This document shows, piece after piece, positions 23,520 to 34,228 of a stretch of 64,000 nt of DNA. Below the pieces are notes generated by a model. It made no database searches. It saw only the letters and a list, made by a program, of their open reading frames with translations, and was not told where the DNA came from. The position numbers and the translations under genes are program-made. The number at the start of each line of letters is the position of its first letter. The first letter of the stretch is position 1. The stretch spans positions 1,302,001 to 1,366,000 of the forward strand of contig NC_089422.1 of the NCBI RefSeq assembly GCF_013426205.1, written 5' to 3'. Origin of the DNA: Metarhizium brunneum (Eukaryota > Ascomycota > Sordariomycetes > Hypocreales > Clavicipitaceae).

Positions 23520-24573
23520 TCACGCCTCATCCGCATGGGAAATAACGCCAGACCTGACTTGATCTCTTGCGGCCACGGCAGCATATATCAGACAGATGGC
23601 TTGGGCGTCTGGGAGGGACAGTCGACCTCCCTCGCTCTGGAGTAACCTATTTGCCTCGTGCAAGAATCTTTCTGCCAGAACCTCACGTACCGTGGTATCT
23701 AGATGCTGCCTAGGGGAGAGGAACTAGAAGACGACTCAGTCTAGTGCAAGTTGAAGCGGGCAGTGGCGGTGCTTTGACGACAACTTACACACTGTTGCGC
23801 ACAGATGGCGTTGACCAGCAGTGGCGAGCAGGATGTGGCAGCGGCCACGTCTCCCAGTTTCATCTCGTCGACAAATGTGACACGTGGTATTGGGGGGAAA
23901 ACATATAAATAGTCGAACATGAAGTACTGCGAGATGAGCTCCGATACGACTTCGTCACTTGCGACGACGGACCACGGCAGAGCGCGGACCTCAAAGAGGG
24001 CATTGCTCGCCGACTCAACACGCGTGTCATCAGACATATCGGTTGAGGCGGGGGACTCGGTGCACTCCAGGGCGAGGACGTCATTTCGGTCGAACAGTCG
24101 CAGCGCGTCGATGGGATTGTGGTTGTCACCGGCCCGAATGTGTTGGAACACCTTGTATGCCTCGTCCTCGGACGACGCGCAGATGTATCCGTAGAGGCGT
24201 TGCAGCTGGTGAACGCCCTTCCTCAGCTGCCCGGCTTCCTTCTCCAACGCACTGTATTTCTTCTTGAGCGCCGCGGCACGGGATTCGCCAACATCCGCGT
24301 CGTACTGGCAGCTTGTGCCGTTTCGCACGCAGCGGTTGCAGGCTGGTCTTTCGCCATCGCACTGTCCATTAGTTGTCGGTTGGCGAATATCACTACCGGC
24401 TCGTGTTCAGGACGACGTACCTTTGCCTTTTTCCGACGGCACCTTTCGCAGGCAATGGGGTTTACGAAACAGGTGGGCAGCGTTGATGCACTCCCGTTTG
24501 TATTTCGCGTCCGTCCGCCCGCGTTGCCGGACTTGGCCGTCCCCGGCAGCAGTCTTTGGTATCTGGACCTCAT
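23520..24573 (-). CDS. Truncated Zn(II)2Cys6 transcription factor
   Basis: Three exons: 24573-24421, 24361-23789 and 23705-23520, giving 303 residues. The first junction restores a perfect binuclear cluster, C-x2-C-x6-C-x6-C-x2-C-x6-C (Cys 42, 45, 52, 59, 62, 69). It is followed by a coiled-coil segment (AAALKKKYSALEKEAGQLRK) and the start of the fungal regulatory domain (YFMFDYLYVFPPIPRVTFV). Family members usually exceed 550 residues. This frame stops soon after SLPDAQAICLIYAAVAARDQ, where the family normally continues through the whole middle homology region. I could not find a further exon. It is either a degraded gene or a short regulator that binds DNA but lacks most of the effector region. 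The 3' junction is less certain than the first. Confidence 0.65.
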
Positions 24574-26209
24574 GGCTGTCTGCACCAGGACGAAACAGTG
24601 ATTCGAGCAACGGATGAAATTCTCCGATGGTGGTTGCTTCGAGGGCTTCGGGGCTGGCGAGAGCACCTGCAATGGAGCTGTCCAGAGGGCTTTGGGGGGG
24701 CCGCCGTGTCAGCGCCGATCTGGAAGATGAGACAATCTATCCTGGATTTCAGCTGATTATGAAGACCATCCGTCTTGGGGAATATGATTCTCGAGCAAGC
24801 AATCACATTGCACCGACAATTTGTGTCACGATGCCAACCCAAGGGCCAAGAGCAACGACGCAGAGCAACGGGGCTCGACGCTGGTTGGTCGAGGTCGTCG
24901 GAGCGGTGGCCGACGCCTGCCAGCCAATAGAGAGGCAAGGAAGCGTCATGCCGCAGGCTGCGGCAGGCATGACGACTCGAGTCTCGACGCTTCACTCAAC
25001 CAGCTTTTGCTTCATTGCTTCCATGTCCATACCGGAGGGCCCCCACCTGCACAGTGTCCGCTGATGCAGGGTCTCGGTGAGAAAAAGAAGAAAAAAAGAA
25101 ATTATGTCTCTACTTCTGTCGAGTCTTGGCCATTGATGCCAAAAGCAACGTGAGCTTCGTTCAGAAAGAATCCACGGCCCACGGGGCCCCTCGACGTTCC
25201 GTGGCCTTTGAATTCGCCATTGCCGCCTTTGTCAGGAAATGGCTCTTGCCAGCGAATATCTTCGAGAACAGCCCCTTCGAAATCAGCACGGAACAGAGAC
25301 CATGGGTTATCGTGGGCAAGCCAGCGACGCCATCCTGGATTCCTGGTGGGCTGGGTACGGGCCTGATACAAGATAACGGCCTGGGTCGACATAGCCCAAC
25401 AAAGAGCCGTGTGACATGGTGCGCCATGGTTCCATGTTCTGGCTGTCCATATCCTTTCAGACAGCGGCCCTCTCAGATAGAGGCGCGGACCTCGGGGCAA
25501 TGAAGGCAGCCAGCATCCGCAGGAATTCAGCTCGCCGGGGGAAGCCGCCGATCGCGAGCCGTTGATTGGCACTGATGCATACTGCAGACATTCATGTCTC
25601 AAAGCGGCTGCTGGTAAAGTGTATTGTCTGTACCATGTATATTCAACAGCAAACAGCTAACCCAGACGAGAATAGTATGCCTGCGTTGTGTACAGACTAC
25701 AGTGCGCTTGCTCTGCTTTGGTGGCCGGAGGGCGCAGCTGAGATTGGTCAAGGGAATCACAAAATGACGATAGGTGGATGATGGCTTTCCGACTACGCAA
25801 CGCCAACGGCGCCTGAGACATGGCGAGACATTTGGGGGACTCGGAGAGCTCACATGTCTGTGAAGGTACCCGGGTAACTGAGCGTGCGGCACCTTCCAGA
25901 GATCTAATGGTATTTCCAGAGTTTGCCCACACGGCAAGGGCTTCTCCGCAGAGTGAGAAAACGAGGTCTCTGTTTTCGGCGCTCCTCCAACATGGAGCAG
26001 CCTCATAGAACCTGCGAACAACCCAAGAAAAAGTCTCACAGTCTTATTTATTCTGAAATCTCCTTGTGCCTTGTGATGGGAATTTTTATTAAACTACCTA
26101 CTCCGTAATCAATTTTCTGTGCTGCAATGCGGTTTGCGCAGAGCCCGGTGACGGTGGCAGGGTCGATTGTAAAGCACTCCTCATCGATACCCCGTCGCGA
26201 TCACGCTCA
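24574..26209. other. Intergenic region
   Basis: No gene I can support. Minus-strand ORFs at 24570-24995 (141 codons) and 25102-25602 (166 codons) carry no recognised motif. One copy of the 9-mer TACTCCGTA lies at 26099-26107. Confidence 0.35.
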
Positions 26210-26356
26210 TTATTTCTTCATACAGTTAGCTTGACCATATTTCTTGTCCAAGATTGTTTGATAACGTACACCGCAGTTTTTGCAGGTGCAGTCTTGGCCG
26301 CAGCTACAGGAACTAGGGCCAGTGCAGTTGCAGGTCGATCCGCAGTCGCAGGGCAT
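26210..26356 (-). CDS. Metallothionein, 30 residues
   Basis: Small cysteine-rich metal-binding protein. Nine Cys in 30 residues sit in CxC pairs: Cys 3, 5, 9, 11, 17, 19, 23, 25 and 28. The start MPCDCGSTCNCTGPSSC is typical of ascomycete copper-type metallothioneins. I read two exons: 26356-26270 and 26215-26210, with a 54-nt intron (GTACGT donor, CTAAC branch site, GAAG acceptor). The second coding exon is only one Lys codon plus the stop, so the protein ends CKNCGK, a common fungal metallothionein ending. If the intron is not removed the frame reads on to a 48-residue product ending in NCMKK. Such proteins bind Cu(I), Zn or Cd in the cytosol and are usually metal-induced. A longer in-frame extension upstream to 26431 lacks an ATG and is not used. 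Confidence 0.85.
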   Translation of the reverse strand: MPCDCGSTCNCTGPSSCSCGQDCTCKNCGVRYQTILDKKYGQANCMKK

Positions 26357-27139
26357 TGTATCGATTTGAGAAAGTCGTTCGATATGAATCCAGGTTAGAG
26401 TGTGTATTTTCTTACTCTCCAATTTTTTCAACGTGGAAGAAGACTCTGGCGAGCCCGAGTCTTATATGCGACGCACTTTGCCACCACCAGGACGAGCATG
26501 ACGTAACCAGGTGCGCCATCGACGTTTTTACCTGTTGCCAGAACAATGACGGCACGGTGACGTTATGGCCCGATAGGTCAAAATGTAGATGCCACATATC
26601 GAGAAAATAGGCGGCTTGCCTTGTCCTTCTCGCCTTGTGACGGGGTGGTGAAGTTCCAGAATCCACCGTGAACTCTTTTATGAGTCACGATATGGACTGC
26701 AACGTCAAATATGCACCCCTCAGAATTCACGTCGTCAAAGGTGAACCAATCACGGCTTCATTTCAAAGGTGTACAGATAAATCATCCTCTAAGGCGTCGT
26801 GGGGAGGCCTGTTTGAGCTGTTGCCACAGATCGTCGAACAAAGTTGCCCAAAATACCTCGTGCCTGCTGTCCAACATTGCCCAGGTCAACATCATTGTAC
26901 CGCCGCCACATCCAGGAAAAGCTATCATCAGGTTTTGACAACGGCATTACGTATGCGGTCGTGACATCACCACAGCCACGCTCGCCACCTACCGTTGTCG
27001 TCGAATGTGCAAAACGCAGGGGAATATAAAAGTCATGCATCGCGCCGAAATACATCCCCCTCGAAAATCTCACCTCTTACTCGCAACTTGACGACCAGTT
27101 CTTCGAAATAGGATTGCAACAGTCATCACTGCCATCACC
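26357..27139. other. Intergenic region
   Basis: Divergent promoters of the metallothionein (left) and the repeat protein (right). No gene seen. Confidence 0.4.
26461..26468 (-). promoter_or_regulatory. Probable TATA box of the metallothionein gene
   Basis: CATATAAG on the minus strand, about 105 bases before the ATG at 26356. Position and sequence fit a strong inducible core promoter. Confidence 0.45.
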
Positions 27140-27883
27140 ATGTGCCCCATTGGCCGAAAAAGTCACAAGGGCCAGCCCGAGTACGTTGCTGCAGTGGAAA
27201 AGCCCGGCGTTCCGGCAGGATATCAACCCAACATCATGGGAACTCAAGGCCAGACACCAATGGGAAGCGACTTGCCTGGACCGGCACCCCATACAGCCGG
27301 GCCGCATCGACACGATATCCTCAACAAACTCGACCCAACCGTCGACAGCCGTTCTGGAGGGGCACAAGTTCTCGGGCCCGGAACAGGCGCATCGCGAGGG
27401 ACATACGCACCCTCCCATGGACAAGGCGTGACAAGTACCGTCGCTCAGGGGTATAATGCGCCTCTGGCATCGGGTGACACGGCGTACACGGCCCCTCCGC
27501 CTGGCGTTTCGGCCACGGCGCCGATGCAGAATGTGCCAGAGGGCACGTATGGGCCTCACTCCTCACGGATCGCAAATACTCTTGATCCTCGCGTTGACTC
27601 GGACTTGGACAGCGGCGGCGCGGCCTACACACATCACCGGCAAGGCGGCGTTCCTGTCGCAAACACGCAGGGCGAGGTGTACGGAGCACAGCAGCCGCGG
27701 CCTGCAAATACATGTACGGTTGACCCCAACCTCAGAGGTGCTGCTGCCGCTCAGGGACAAGTCCCAAGGGCAGTCCATGTCGGCGGCACAAAGCCTGGAC
27801 CTGCGCCTAATACCTCGGGGCCTCACCGAACGGATTTTATGAATAAGCTCGATCCGAATGTGGACAGTAAGCGGGTGATCTAG
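27140..27883 (+). CDS. Repeat-containing fungal 'cell surface protein'-like, low complexity
   Basis: Single-exon gene of 247 residues, rich in Gly, Pro, Ala, Thr and His and predicted to be largely disordered. A motif of the form GPHxxxxxNKLDPxVDS occurs at residues 54-70 (GPHRHDILNKLDPTVDS), 138-154 (GPHSSRIANTLDPRVDS) and 227-243 (GPHRTDFMNKLDPNVDS). A degenerate trace is visible near 184-198 (QPRPANTCTVDPN). The same motif recurs in a common ascomycete family often labelled cell surface protein. I see no signal peptide or membrane segment, so that label may be wrong; a hydrophilic stress or spore protein is equally possible. Function unknown. The gene ends with the third repeat and four extra residues. 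Confidence 0.75.
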   Translation: MCPIGRKSHKGQPEYVAAVEKPGVPAGYQPNIMGTQGQTPMGSDLPGPAPHTAGPHRHDILNKLDPTVDSRSGGAQVLGPGTGASRGTYAPSHGQGVTSTVAQGYNAPLASGDTAYTAPPPGVSATAPMQNVPEGTYGPHSSRIANTLDPRVDSDLDSGGAAYTHHRQGGVPVANTQGEVYGAQQPRPANTCTVDPNLRGAAAAQGQVPRAVHVGGTKPGPAPNTSGPHRTDFMNKLDPNVDSKRVI

Positions 27884-29205
27884 GGGAAAGAGTATGAGCA
27901 AGAATTTCATGTTTTTTTTTGGATATTACCTCTGATGAAGTTGTTGTACTATTGTTCTTTAGTTTAGTATACCAGAATGTTTTGATTGATGTACCAGATC
28001 TTGCAAGATACGGTCCACATAATGGCCATGCCTAAACCTAGAAAGTGAGTATTAAGTCTTGAAACTAGAAATAGCTCGTTTCCCAAGGACAGAAGAGGTG
28101 AGTCGTGCCTCGAGAATCAAACTGCAACAATCAGAGTATTCTTCTCCCGCCTCTTTGTAGGCAGGCAGCGATGGGGTCTAGGCGTTGAGATTCTTCAACC
28201 TACTCGGCAAGATATATCATACCAGCCTACCAATAGCAGGCCTCCTAACTGAAAAGTCGAAAACTCTGACAAATTATTGGGGCTCTGGGACACAAATGTC
28301 CTGTTAAAAAAGAATAGTAGAGAACTATGCACGGTGTGAGGGGGTGTACGACACATAAAATACCGGCGCGACCATGTCTGATTTTTGGTTTTTTACTGTG
28401 TGAAAAGGACCGATTATGAATAGAATACAGGGCAACGCCCCCATCCATGAGTTTATGAGCCAATTATCAGACGCAACTCGTAAACCGATCTAAGTAAAGT
28501 CCCATCTATATGAGTTTTCTTGAGGAGCTCAACGATGCATGCGCCATGTCTTGGCCGGGCTGCCCACATCACGGGCAGACGGTAAATCAAGGGCTCGGGG
28601 TGTTTATTCGTAAAATCCACTTTTTTAATACTTTATCAATTTATAAAGATAAATTACTCTAAAGTGTATCATGTTTCTGCGAGGGTAGACGTTTTCCAGG
28701 ACGCGTTGAGCATGGTTTGGGCAGAGCCAAGTAGGAGCACGGTAGATCCTGCAAGGGACTTTTGAACCCGAGAATTTGAGAGGTAAAATTCATCATGAAA
28801 ACGGTAGCTGGGCCAGGCTAAGAGCTGAGAACATTGGTGCTGTTTGTGACGACACACTAATATTGTGCTTCGAGACTACTCCCCCGTCCATCGAGTCGGC
28901 TGAATTCGTCAACAAGTACCATGGGCAGAATCTCCAGTGTAGATTATCACATAATGAAAGAGGCGCAACTAGTTATAAGCCCAAAAAAAGGTGCTCACAC
29001 AACAGTGTCTCAAAGTTTGTCAAGGCCACATGATACATCCCAGCCATTATCAGGCGGAAGGACCTGTGTCACATTTTCAAACCCATTTACAAGTAACACA
29101 AGCCAAATACCAATAAGATCGAATCTGTAGACACTGCGACTAGTACGTTTTTGTCAATATAAGCATCTCAAAGCACCACTGTCACACGATACTCCCGAAT
29201 CCGAG
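27884..29205. other. Intergenic region
   Basis: Holds the 3' ends of two convergent genes and about 1 kb without detectable genes. An AT-rich patch lies at about 28610-28670. Confidence 0.4.
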
Positions 29206-30281
29206 CTACTCGTTGCCCCAATCGTGAACAGCCCAAATGCTCTCATTTCCAAGCCACTCCCAGACCATGTTGTTGCCCTCGTCCGACCTGCTAGCAGCTA
29301 TCCCCCCGCCAGGGCTAAAATCCGGTCCAGCATCGTTATACACTTGGACCCGCCGCGTCTTGTTCCTGCCAATCTCCAGCACGGTTCCGCCCGCGATTGT
29401 CTCCTTTTCCATCGCCTCCACCATGACTCGGGCCACTTGCTCCGGGGCGATCCAGCCGTCCTTTTCTGGGTCAAGATTGACCAGCTTCTCAGGGTGCTCC
29501 GTCCAGATGGGCGTCTTGACGAGTCCGGGAGCCACGGCGGTGACGCGAACGCCCAGCCTTGGCTCGAGGTCGGCCAGACACCGCGTGAAGCCGGTAATCG
29601 CATGCTTTGACGCGCCGTACAGCGGAGCGCGGAAGGTCGGTATCTGCGCGGCGACCGAGGAGATGAGCACGACTCGCTTCGGGTTGTCGACGGACGCCGG
29701 TGCCGGTGCCGGTGCCGGTGCCGGCGCGGAGCGGGGGGCACCGGCTGGAGGATGGATCCAGTACTGCAGGGCGAGCTGGGTCGTCCGGATGGGATGCGTC
29801 AGGTTAATGTCCAGGAGGGCGTAGCGGCCGGCGTCGACGGCATCCCTGCTCTCGGGAGATCCTGGCGGGTGCCAGAAGTTGGACCAGTGCGGCTCGTAGA
29901 CGCCGGCTCCGGGGCAGACGATGTCGAAGCCTCCGAATTCCGCGGCCGCCACTTCGAACATGCGGTTGAGGTCCGGCCAGGACGTCACGTCTGTCTTGGC
30001 GAATACGGCCCGGGGCCTCTTTGCCTTGTCGCCGTGCTGGGAGACGAGCTGCTGGGCTTCCGGGCGAAGGGCGAGGTCGGCAATGACCACGTTGCAGCCT
30101 CTGGATAGGAGGAGCTCGGCAAACGCGTGGTTGATGCCTGCTTATTCTTAGCAAATGACCATGTTGTTGGGATAAAGTGCCGGCGGCGCTGCGAACCAGA
30201 TCCTGCGCCGGTAATGATGGCCGTCTTGCCTGTGACGGAGAAGGGCGTGGGGGGTGTAGTCGACGACGCCATTGTATTCAT
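29206..30281 (-). CDS. Short-chain dehydrogenase/reductase, 15-PGDH-like
   Basis: Two exons: 30281-30197 and 30137-29206, with a 59-nt intron (GTTCGC donor, GCAG acceptor), giving 338 residues. The cofactor motif TGAGSGIN spans the junction, followed by the acidic end of beta-2 (VVIADLAL) that favours NAD. The usual NNAG is replaced by PGAGVYEP. The catalytic Ser is in VLISSVAA and the YxxxK pair in LYGASKHAITGF. Closest by pattern to fungal 15-hydroxyprostaglandin dehydrogenase-like SDRs that oxidise lipid or secondary alcohols. An insert of alternating Ala-Pro (APAPAPAPAPA) sits before the catalytic Ser and comes from a GCCGGT tandem repeat. The C-terminus is about 70 residues longer than a minimal SDR. 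No signal peptide. Substrate unknown. Confidence 0.87.
29696..29725. repeat. (GCCGGT)n tandem repeat in coding sequence
   Basis: Four perfect GCCGGT units and a fifth ending C. Read on the minus strand it encodes Ala-Pro repeats within the dehydrogenase and keeps the frame. Confidence 0.85.
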
Positions 30282-31057
30282 GATACCAAGAGCTTGGGCT
30301 GCCTCGGATCAAACTGGGCTCGAAAAGATTGTGAAGGAGGATATACCTGGGCAACAGGTTGATGCGGCTGGTCCTTGAATCAAAGGTTGTCGCCATGGCT
30401 TGGAACCCCTCATCCGCAAGACAACGGATGGATTCACGGTTCGAGGAACAAGTAGATGCATGATTGGACAGCCAACTCCCCATGGCCCGGCCGAGATGCA
30501 TACGTGGGCTCAGGTTGCATCCTACATCGCCAACGTGGGGTTTCAAGAGATGCATTGATTGGCTTCGCTGCGTTGGACTGCACGACTTTCTTCATCGGGA
30601 CATGCGTGCCTGGACTATTAGATAGCTTTGCCAAGTTCTGCCGGGGATGGCAAATAGTACGAACTTGAAAGCCTGCTGTTGACGCCGTCGTGCCATTGAT
30701 GGAACAGAGCGGGAAACACACAGGATGACTGTCTGCCGATATCTCGAGTGTCTAACAGGCATGTTTGTTGGTACAGACTTCTTACTGTACACGACGACCC
30801 CGTCAAGTCACCACAGAAGGCTCATTCCCGACGAATAACTACACGGCGAGTATTCAAATTTCATCCACGGCACAAGGCGTACACGGGACCTATTACTATT
30901 AAATAGATACCAAAACACAAGTGAAAATACCGTCAGGTCTAAAAAGAATGATGATTCCTCAGCATCTCCCCAATTTTCATATGCAGACAAACCACACCGA
31001 TACCAAAGTGCACACGGTCCACGGTATTATATTATAAACCAGAGCACGAATCCCATC
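30282..31057. other. Intergenic region
   Basis: Promoter of the dehydrogenase and 3' end of the lipase. Several overlapping short ORFs without motifs. No gene seen. Confidence 0.4.
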
Positions 31058-32404
31058 CTACGCTGTCCTACGGAGCAAAAACAGCAACGCGTTGATCAAC
31101 CCCTCAGGTATCCTCCCCCAGGTAGGCGACTCAAGCAGCCCCGAAAGGATTGTAGCCTGCGAGCAAGCACTCAGCCCCTTGCCATCCATCATGTCAATCA
31201 AAAACACCAAGGCCCTCGGCATGCCCGTCACAGCCGCCGAGCCATGCGTCGAGAAGAAGTCGCGCTTGTACAGCACCGACGCACCATTAGCGCAGTAAAA
31301 ATCATACAGCTTGTTGACCGTGCCAACGGGGGAAATCTGGTCGTGGAACGAGTGGTACAAGTAGATGGGGATCCTGGGCGCCATCTTCCCCAGCGACGTC
31401 TGGTTCATGACGTCCACAACGGCCGGGAGGTTGCGCACCTCGGTGGTGTTGAACATGGTGATGACGTTCTTGTTGTTGAAGGCCTTGGTGCTGTCGTCGC
31501 CGCACCGCGTCTTGATCTTGTTGAACAGCGGCTGGTACTTGTTCCGGATGCGCGGGTAGATGGCGGCCGCGACGTCGGGGTACTCGTTGGCCAGGCCGAC
31601 GGCGCCGCCGGCGATGAGGCCCGCGTGCTTGCGGCCGTTGATCCTGTCGACGACGGCGGCGATGTCGGCCGGGACGCCGCCGACGGCCGCGCCGACGATC
31701 TCGAGCTCCGGCGCGTACGTCTGATGGAGCTCGGCGGCCCATGCGGTGGCCGCGGCGCCCGAGGAGTATCCCCACATGGCGATTTTCGGGTTCTTGCGGA
31801 TTCGGGTCAGCGCGGGTGTCTGGACGGCGACGCGGATGCCGTCGAGCACGGCGTGCCCGGCGAGCCTGCCGGCCATGTAGGCGGCCTTGGGGCCCTGGTA
31901 GTCGGGGATGAGGACGATCCAGCCCTGGTGCAGCGCCGACTGGATGGAGAGGAGCTCGGGCCGTGTGATGGTGCTCTCGGGCTTCTGGCGGCTCGGGGGG
32001 TGTGCGTCAAAGGTGTGCGAGGGCGCGCACTGCAGCGCCGGCGCGTTCTGCGCGGGTTGGAAGGAGAGGACTTTGCTGTTGTTCCCGGGCGACGCGATGA
32101 GGACGCTCAGGACCGTGGCCGTGGCGCGGCCGTGGCTGTCGGTCGTCCTGTAGAGGATCTGCTGGCTGATGTTGAAGTTGACGTCGGTGAGGCCGAATGG
32201 TGAGTCGGTAAAGGGGAATTTTCGGGATCGCAGGAGGGTGCCCGGCGGTAGATGCTCGATGTTTTCGGGGACGGCGTAGAAGGGGTCGGTCTTGGGAGAG
32301 GTCGGCGAGGTTGGCGAGATTGTCGACGCCGGCTTGGAGGGGACTGCCGCTGCCGATAATCCAAGGCTGAGAAGGGCGAGAGCCCCGGCTGCTGGAAACC
32401 GCAT
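31058..32404 (-). CDS. Secretory lipase (LIP family, PF03583)
   Basis: Single-exon gene of 448 residues. The ATG at 32404 gives a signal peptide (MRFPAAGALALLSLGLSAAA); an in-frame extension to 32431 lacks an ATG. The alpha/beta hydrolase nucleophile elbow is IAMWGYSSGAAATAW, with the Ser at residue 214. The acid is probably the Asp of YHSFHDQISP and the base the His of DFFSTHGSA. Conserved landmarks of Candida-type secretory lipases are visible: PPGTLLRSR near the N-terminus and GWIVLIPDYQGPKAAYMAG. Cys pairs and NNS/NTT/NQT glycosylation sites fit secretion. The family splits triacylglycerols outside the cell. A 319-codon antisense ORF is only a GC-bias shadow. Confidence 0.92.
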   Translation of the reverse strand: MRFPAAGALALLSLGLSAAAVPSKPASTISPTSPTSPKTDPFYAVPENIEHLPPGTLLRSRKFPFTDSPFGLTDVNFNISQQILYRTTDSHGRATATVLSVLIASPGNNSKVLSFQPAQNAPALQCAPSHTFDAHPPSRQKPESTITRPELLSIQSALHQGWIVLIPDYQGPKAAYMAGRLAGHAVLDGIRVAVQTPALTRIRKNPKIAMWGYSSGAAATAWAAELHQTYAPELEIVGAAVGGVPADIAAVVDRINGRKHAGLIAGGAVGLANEYPDVAAAIYPRIRNKYQPLFNKIKTRCGDDSTKAFNNKNVITMFNTTEVRNLPAVVDVMNQTSLGKMAPRIPIYLYHSFHDQISPVGTVNKLYDFYCANGASVLYKRDFFSTHGSAAVTGMPRALVFLIDMMDGKGLSACSQATILSGLLESPTWGRIPEGLINALLFLLRRTA

Positions 32405-34228
32405 GCTGTGATTTTTGATGTTGGCGTCCAACTATCAGTCAAAGGCGGCTGCTTGTGTGTAGGCAAGGAAACGACGTTGCGGATTCGGCAGTCCAGCAAC
32501 GGGGTGCGAGGCTCGAGACAATGTGCAGTCACGGCAGTGTTTGGGGCAGATGGGTTCGTATGTGTAAAAGAGTTCGTATTATTTAAAGAAGGAGGGCAGA
32601 AAGGTTCTGATTGCTTAAAAAAAAAGAAAAAGAAGAAAAGAAAACGAAAGAAAAAAATTAGTCAGTTGCCAATAAGCGTAGACTTGATTATATGTGGTGT
32701 CTGGTCTGAAGGATTTTAGGCTGATAAAGTTGGTGTCAGTCACTCGTGAAATTATCTTGACTTGCATGTAGTAGCTAAACTTAGCACGAGACGGACTCTA
32801 CTGATGCGCAGCCATGCCGCGCTACCGCAGCCATAAATTTGAGACGGGTCTGGTGGGAAAAGGCAAAAAGAGTCACGAATATAAGCCGATTTCAGCAGTG
32901 TCCGGTATACTCCGTACGCTCAAGCTAAATGATGGTGGCTGTGGTGAATGTGGCCATGTCATGGTTTCAAAAATGAGCAGGCATTGTGGATTGCAAATAC
33001 ATCAATCTACTGACAATGTAAGCATTTGATGCTTTGGGGAGTGCACACACTGGTTGACGCTTAAAAGCCAACATTGAAACCTTGTAGTTGCATGAACCTG
33101 CTAGGCTCGGCATTGTGGGAATAAGCTCCAGTCTTTTCCCGCTGTGGCACAACGGAAAGCATGAGCTAAAAGACAAGTCAAAAGTATACCAGACATCAAT
33201 TGATGTATAGATTCATGCACAGGCACCAGTCTACGGCCACATCCGCCGCTGTAAACCTACATATGTAGTACCGAGACCATGAACTCTCTGCTTGGTTCTA
33301 CTTTGCTCCTTGCCCAAAAGCGGCCTGGTGCTACTCGCAAGTGGCAGTACATTGATTGGCTGGGCTCACACGAAGATGACTCAATTAGGCAAGTCGCACA
33401 ACTCGCTCCAGACGTCATCAAATTCCACGACCGAGGCCACTTCACTTCCCCCGTTACCAAGATGCCTGGCTGGACATTTCAGCCCGTTTAATAAATGCGC
33501 CATCCGCAGTCTCTCATGCAATGCGTGCCCGGTGAAAGCGGCCCACTGCACATGTCAGGCTATTGAGCAGCCGTGAATCACGCCAACATGTTCGCTCCGA
33601 GTTCCCTCAGTGCCGGCAGGAATCTGCCATGCAGGGTCAGCAGCCCGGTACTTGCGTGTTTCAAAAAATACATCAAAGGCGCTGTTCTGCACGTGTGCGC
33701 TTCTCTGCTGCCACCGGGCGGCCGACCAACGCATGGGGACGTGGTGACTCTGTGACTGGCCTGATGTCTTCTCTTGCTTTCACAAGGCAGGCAGCGCACC
33801 CGTCATCCGATGCAGATTCCAAGTTGAATAGGTGTACATGTAATGTTGAATAGCTGAAACATTCATCGAAACCCTTGTGAGCCTCTTTATTCCTACGTCA
33901 TTATGCAGCGGGCTTGCTTGTGTGTTGGGGGTTCCAACCACATGTGTGTCCAACACAAAGAGAACAGCCGCCATTTGTGCACCCTCAATCCGCAATGGAC
34001 GGCCCACGCTTGTTTGTCATTTTACATGTTGATATAGACATATTCACACCTTGTTTTCGGACGTGTTGGCGCCTTGTTCGCAATGGGTTGGAGCTCTCAG
34101 AATACCTATTTAAGCTTGACGGCTCCCCTCGCGTTGGGATAGGCAGCAAACGTGCCGGTACTTGACGCTTTTTGGCAAAGACAGGCTCCTACGGTCCTAC
34201 CCTTCACAAAACTCATCGTCAACAAACC
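32405..34228. other. Intergenic region
   Basis: About 1.8 kb between divergent genes. An A/G-rich stretch lies at 32617-32660, and one copy of TACTCCGTA at 32908-32916. No gene seen. Confidence 0.4.

Noticed and set aside
25102..25602. 166-codon minus-strand ORF
   Set aside because: Some stretches look protein-like (NPGWRRWLAHDNPWSLF) but I found no family, splice partner or conserved motif.
31244..32203. 319-codon plus-strand ORF
   Set aside because: It lies antisense to the secreted lipase. Its Val/Asp/Gly/Arg-rich composition is what reversed GC-rich codons give, and it has no motif.
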